Below, in pieces: positions 5,123-7,382 of a DNA stretch of 7,382 nucleotides (positions are counted from its first letter, which is position 1; each line of letters begins with the position of its first letter). The DNA lies in assembly GCA_036508635.1 (NCBI GenBank), contig DATCGY010000178.1:1-7382 (forward strand), in the 5' to 3' direction. Under the pieces are notes generated by a model. It saw nothing but the letters and a program-made list of their open reading frames with translations. It did no database searches and had not been told where the DNA came from. Both the position numbers and the translations under genes were made by a program. The DNA is from FEN-727 sp036508635. GTDB lineage: Bacteria > Actinomycetota > Geothermincolia > Fen-727 > Anoxymicrobiaceae.

Positions 5123-5779
5123 TTGACCGGTTGCGCGATCGGCCCCAATCTCGTATGGGTCATGAAGCTGGTGGTCATCACCTGCGGAGGACCTGATGGA
5201 ATGCGGCATGAGGACGTAGCCCGCGCCGCGCTCGCGGGAGGTTGTCGTGCCGTGCAGATGAGGGACAAGGATATGACCGACCGCGAGTTCGCGGAGGTGG
5301 CCCTCAGGATAAAGGGTTTCTGCCGCCACGCGCATGCCCTCTTGTTTGTGAACGACAGGGTTGACGTAGCGGCCGCGATTTCGAGTGACGGGGTCCACCT
5401 CGGCATCGATGACCTGGACGTTGGAAGCGCGCGGAAGCTTATGCCTCCGGGCTCCATCATCGGGTTTTCACCTGAAGACCTTGAGCAGGCCCGGGCCGCG
5501 GTAGAGTCCGGTGCCGACTACCTCGGTATAGGCCCGGTTTTCGGTACGATGACCAAGCCGGATGCCGGTAATCCCATCGGCCCGGAGGGATTGATGCCTT
5601 ACGTCAAGGTTGGCATCGCTCCGGTCATCGCGGTCGGCGGCATCTCGGCCGGGAACGCCGTTGCAGCGTTCAAAGCGGGTGTCGCGGGTGTCGCGGTAGC
5701 CTCGGCGGTGGCAGGTGCTTCCGACATGGAGAAAGCGACGAGAGAACTTATGATGAAGATCGAGGAGGCCTCTGGATAG
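5123..5779 (+). CDS. thiE: Thiamine-phosphate synthase ThiE
   Basis: A 218-residue TIM-barrel enzyme that joins the pyrimidine (HMP-PP) to the thiazole phosphate to give thiamine monophosphate. Motifs: QMRDK (45-49), which binds the HMP pyrophosphate; VNDRVDVA (76-83); DGVHLG (89-94); IGFSPED (113-119, where many homologues have S-T/P-H); GADYLGIGPVFGTMTK (130-145), the thiazole-phosphate loop; and VGGIS (171-175) with a final VAVASAVAGA phosphate-binding turn. The start is TTG at 5123, 3 bp after the thi4 stop, with GGGAG (5110-5114) inside thi4 at 8-nt spacing, so translation is probably coupled. An ATG at 5161 (residue 14) lacks a ribosome binding site but would also leave an intact barrel. 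Length is normal. ThiC follows after 26 bp. Confidence 0.95.
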   Translation: MTGCAIGPNLVWVMKLVVITCGGPDGMRHEDVARAALAGGCRAVQMRDKDMTDREFAEVALRIKGFCRHAHALLFVNDRVDVAAAISSDGVHLGIDDLDVGSARKLMPPGSIIGFSPEDLEQARAAVESGADYLGIGPVFGTMTKPDAGNPIGPEGLMPYVKVGIAPVIAVGGISAGNAVAAFKAGVAGVAVASAVAGASDMEKATRELMMKIEEASG

Positions 5780-5805
5780 GCCGGCCTCGGGACTGGAGTA
5801 TTGAG

Positions 5806-7116
5806 TTGAACCAGGACACAACGCTTATCGACAGGCTCAAGCGCGGAGAGGTCCCGGATGCGCTCGTACGCGCCGCGGAGACGGAGCCGCTCGAAGCCGA
5901 AGAGATAGCGGCGGAGATCATCGAGGGAACCGCCGTGCTGAGCCTCAACTCCCTGCGTCCCATTTCGCGTCCCTGCGCCGTGGGCAAGGGCCTTCGCACC
6001 AAGGTAAACGCCAACCTCGGCACTTCCGCGGACAAGGCCGACATCGATTTTGAACTGGCGAAGCTCGAGGCCGCGGTAGACGCCGGCGCCGACACCGTGA
6101 TGGACCTGTCCACCGGCGGCGATATTGACGCGGTTCGGCGGAGGGTGGTGGCCGAGTCGGCCGTTCCCATCGGGACCGTCCCCATCTACCAGGCGGCTAT
6201 CGAGGCACAGGAGAAGCATGGGAGCATCATCAAGATGACTGCCGACGACATGTTCGAGGCTATCGAGCGTCACGCGTCGGATGGCGTCGATTTTGTCACC
6301 GTTCATTGCGGTGTGACGAGCAAGGCCCTCGATGCACTCGAGAAAACGGGCCGCATCGCGGATGTTGTCAGCAGGGGAGGAGCCTTCCTCTCGGGGTGGA
6401 TCCTATACAACGACACCGAAAACCCGCTCTACACCCAGTTCGACCGCCTGCTCGAAATAGCCTGCAGGTACGAGCTCACACTCAGCCTCGGGGACGGGTT
6501 TCGACCCGGAGCCGTGTCGGATGCCACCGACAGCGCGCAGGTCCAAGAGCTCCTCACTCTGGGTGAGCTGGTGGCGAGGTGCAGGCAGGCGGGTGTTCAG
6601 GTCATGGTTGAAGGGCCCGGCCACGTGCCCATCAGCCAGGTCATCGAGAACGTCCGACTGGCAAAGGATATCTGCAAGGGAGCTCCCTTCTATGTCCTCG
6701 GGCCTCTAGTTACTGACGTAGCACCGGGCTACGACCACATCACAGCGGGTATCGGTGGAGCTCTTGCGGCGGCAAACGGAGCTGACTTCCTGTGTTACGT
6801 GACGCCGAGCGAGCATCTCGGGTTGCCCGAGATCGAGGACGTACGCGAGGGCACGATCGTGACCCGCATCGCGGCCCACGCGGCGGACCTCGCGAAGAAC
6901 CCGGAATACTTCATGAAATGGGATAACGAGATGTCGAGGGCTCGAAAGGCGCTCGATTGGGACCGGCAGGTAGAGCTGTCCATCGACCCGAGAAGATCCA
7001 GGAGGATGCTCTCCGAGCGCAGGGTCAGGGACGAGCCCGGTTGCTCCATGTGCGGCGAGTTCTGCGCCATGAAATTCATCGCCGAATACCTCGGCTCAGA
7101 CGAAAAGACCTGCTGA
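5806..7116 (+). CDS. thiC: Phosphomethylpyrimidine synthase ThiC (radical SAM)
   Basis: A 436-residue enzyme that rearranges aminoimidazole ribotide into HMP phosphate, using a [4Fe-4S] cluster and S-adenosylmethionine. The start is TTG at 5806, with GGAG (5795-5798) 7 nt before it. It is the short form lacking the long N-terminal domain of proteobacterial ThiC. Motifs: VNANLGTS (67-74), DLSTGGDID, FVTVHCGVT, SRGGAFLSGW, LSLGDGFRPG, EGPGHVP, LGPLVTDVAPGYDHIT and YVTPSEHLGLP. The C-terminal cluster motif is C413-x2-C416-x3-C420 (CSMCGEFC), one residue shorter than the CSMCGPKFC spacing of E. coli ThiC; as I recall, archaeal and clostridial ThiC share the short spacing. The paralogue family BzaF (hydroxybenzimidazole synthase) is similar, but the riboswitch and thiE/thi4/thiL neighbours argue for ThiC. 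Codon use matches its neighbours. Confidence 0.97.
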   Translation: MNQDTTLIDRLKRGEVPDALVRAAETEPLEAEEIAAEIIEGTAVLSLNSLRPISRPCAVGKGLRTKVNANLGTSADKADIDFELAKLEAAVDAGADTVMDLSTGGDIDAVRRRVVAESAVPIGTVPIYQAAIEAQEKHGSIIKMTADDMFEAIERHASDGVDFVTVHCGVTSKALDALEKTGRIADVVSRGGAFLSGWILYNDTENPLYTQFDRLLEIACRYELTLSLGDGFRPGAVSDATDSAQVQELLTLGELVARCRQAGVQVMVEGPGHVPISQVIENVRLAKDICKGAPFYVLGPLVTDVAPGYDHITAGIGGALAAANGADFLCYVTPSEHLGLPEIEDVREGTIVTRIAAHAADLAKNPEYFMKWDNEMSRARKALDWDRQVELSIDPRRSRRMLSERRVRDEPGCSMCGEFCAMKFIAEYLGSDEKTC

Positions 7117-7138
7117 ACCCTGAATTTCGATTTGAGCT

Positions 7139-7218
7139 CGAGCCGGGTCTCAATATTCTTGAGCCGGGTCTCTCAGGCCCGGCTCCGGGCGGCTCAAGAG
7201 ACCTCGAACCGGGTCTCT
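7139..7218 (+). repeat. Repeat-rich thiC-thiL gap: copy B of the dispersed palindrome plus motif iterations
   Basis: Copy B (7157-7203) matches copy A at 40 of 47 bases. Its arms TCTTGAGCC (7157-7165) and GGCTCAAGA (7191-7199) are perfectly complementary. The 12-bp motif GAGCCGGGTCTC occurs at 7140-7151 and 7161-7172, and with one change (GAACCGGGTCTC) at 7206-7217. AGAGACC (7197-7203) can also pair with GGTCTCT (7212-7218), a fold that competes with the palindrome. No T tract follows, so it is not a standard terminator. Non-coding, inside an operon. Confidence 0.75.
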
Positions 7219-7246
7219 GGAGGCCCGGCCTGCGCGAGCGACGAGC

Positions 7247-7254
7247 GGAGGAGG
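7247..7254 (+). promoter_or_regulatory. Strong ribosome binding site for thiL
   Basis: GGAGGAGG ends 7 nt before the TTG at 7262. It is the best Shine-Dalgarno match in the window and decides the TTG start, since no in-frame ATG or GTG lies near. Confidence 0.8.
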
Positions 7255-7261
7255 TTGGGAG

Positions 7262-7382
7262 TTGGGTCTCAACGAAGCCGAGATCATCGGGCTTATCCGG
7301 GAGATGACGGGCGTTCCCCTGCCCGGCGTCGAGGTGACCATCGGCGATGATGCGGCGCTGTGTAATTTCACCAGTGGAAGTG
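7262..7382 (+). CDS. thiL: Thiamine-monophosphate kinase ThiL, N-terminal fragment (3' end outside window)
   Basis: The first 40 residues of a gene that continues past the window. ThiL phosphorylates thiamine monophosphate with ATP to give TPP, the ligand of the riboswitch at the head of this operon. Evidence: an N-terminal helix LNEAEIIGLIREMTG (3-17), matching the ELGEFGLIxRI start of the family, and VTIGDDAAL (25-33), the GDDAA metal/ATP-binding motif of the ThiL/PurM/HypE/SelD superfamily. The TTG start is set by GGAGGAGG upstream. It follows thiC by 145 bp of repeat-rich DNA on the same strand; readthrough from the thi promoter is likely but not proven. PurM or SelD are less likely because of the I-G-D-D-A-A context and the operon. 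Confidence 0.88.
   Translation, partial: MGLNEAEIIGLIREMTGVPLPGVEVTIGDDAALCNFTSGS

Noticed and set aside
4634..5398. A 254-codon antisense frame across thi4 and thiE, and a similar 235-codon frame at 5599-6306
   Set aside because: They are mirror frames of GC-rich coding DNA. No ribosome binding site or protein pattern supports them, and they cover strongly conserved sense genes.
5806..7116. ThiC-like protein being BzaF (5-hydroxybenzimidazole synthase)
   Set aside because: The operon context is entirely thiamine synthesis under a TPP riboswitch, and the protein motifs fit ThiC.
7132..7350. Open frames across the thiC-thiL gap and the start of thiL
   Set aside because: They are low-complexity translations of the repeats and overlap the well-supported thiL start.

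Overview
The window is GC-rich, densely coded bacterial DNA. It carries parts of two metabolic neighbourhoods, one tRNA gene and several small genes. The TTG-heavy start codons, the HNH protein type (N-terminus MNRVLLLNASFEPL), the DUF1844 protein and the archaeal/anaerobe-like Thi4 and ThiC would fit an uncultured, probably anaerobic member of the Actinomycetota or a related deep-branching Gram-positive-like lineage. That placement is inference; no marker gene in the window settles it.

Layout. 1-246: the 3' end of an FGGY-family sugar kinase. 327-1703: a form IV RuBisCO-like protein (RLP), 80 bp downstream on the same strand; together they suggest a sugar-phosphate pathway of unknown substrate. 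1848-2357: an orphan HNH endonuclease. 2415-2490: tRNA-Arg(CCG) with encoded CCA. 2491-2893: no convincing gene, but one copy (A) of a 47-bp palindromic repeat. 2894-3503: a two-gene unit, a small Sm-like protein and a lipoprotein with a pseudopilin (GspG)-like outer domain. 3535-3960, minus strand: a DUF1844 protein.

4138-7382: a thiamine operon. It has a consensus -10 box, a TPP riboswitch, an intrinsic terminator, then thi4 - thiE - thiC - (145-bp repeat-rich gap with copy B) - thiL, which runs off the window. Thi4 would make the thiazole from NAD, glycine and sulfide, ThiC the pyrimidine from AIR, ThiE joins the two, and ThiL phosphorylates TMP to TPP. TPP then feeds back through the riboswitch. 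Thi4 has His where the yeast suicide enzyme has its sulfur-donor Cys, so it should be the multi-turnover, sulfide-dependent type.

Most worth a second look: the kinase-RLP pair and the RLP's altered active site; the dispersed palindromic repeat (copies about 4.5 kb apart, 40 of 47 bases identical); the pilin-like lipoprotein beside an Sm-like protein; and the His-type Thi4. No CRISPR array, transposase, integrase or obvious defence system is visible.
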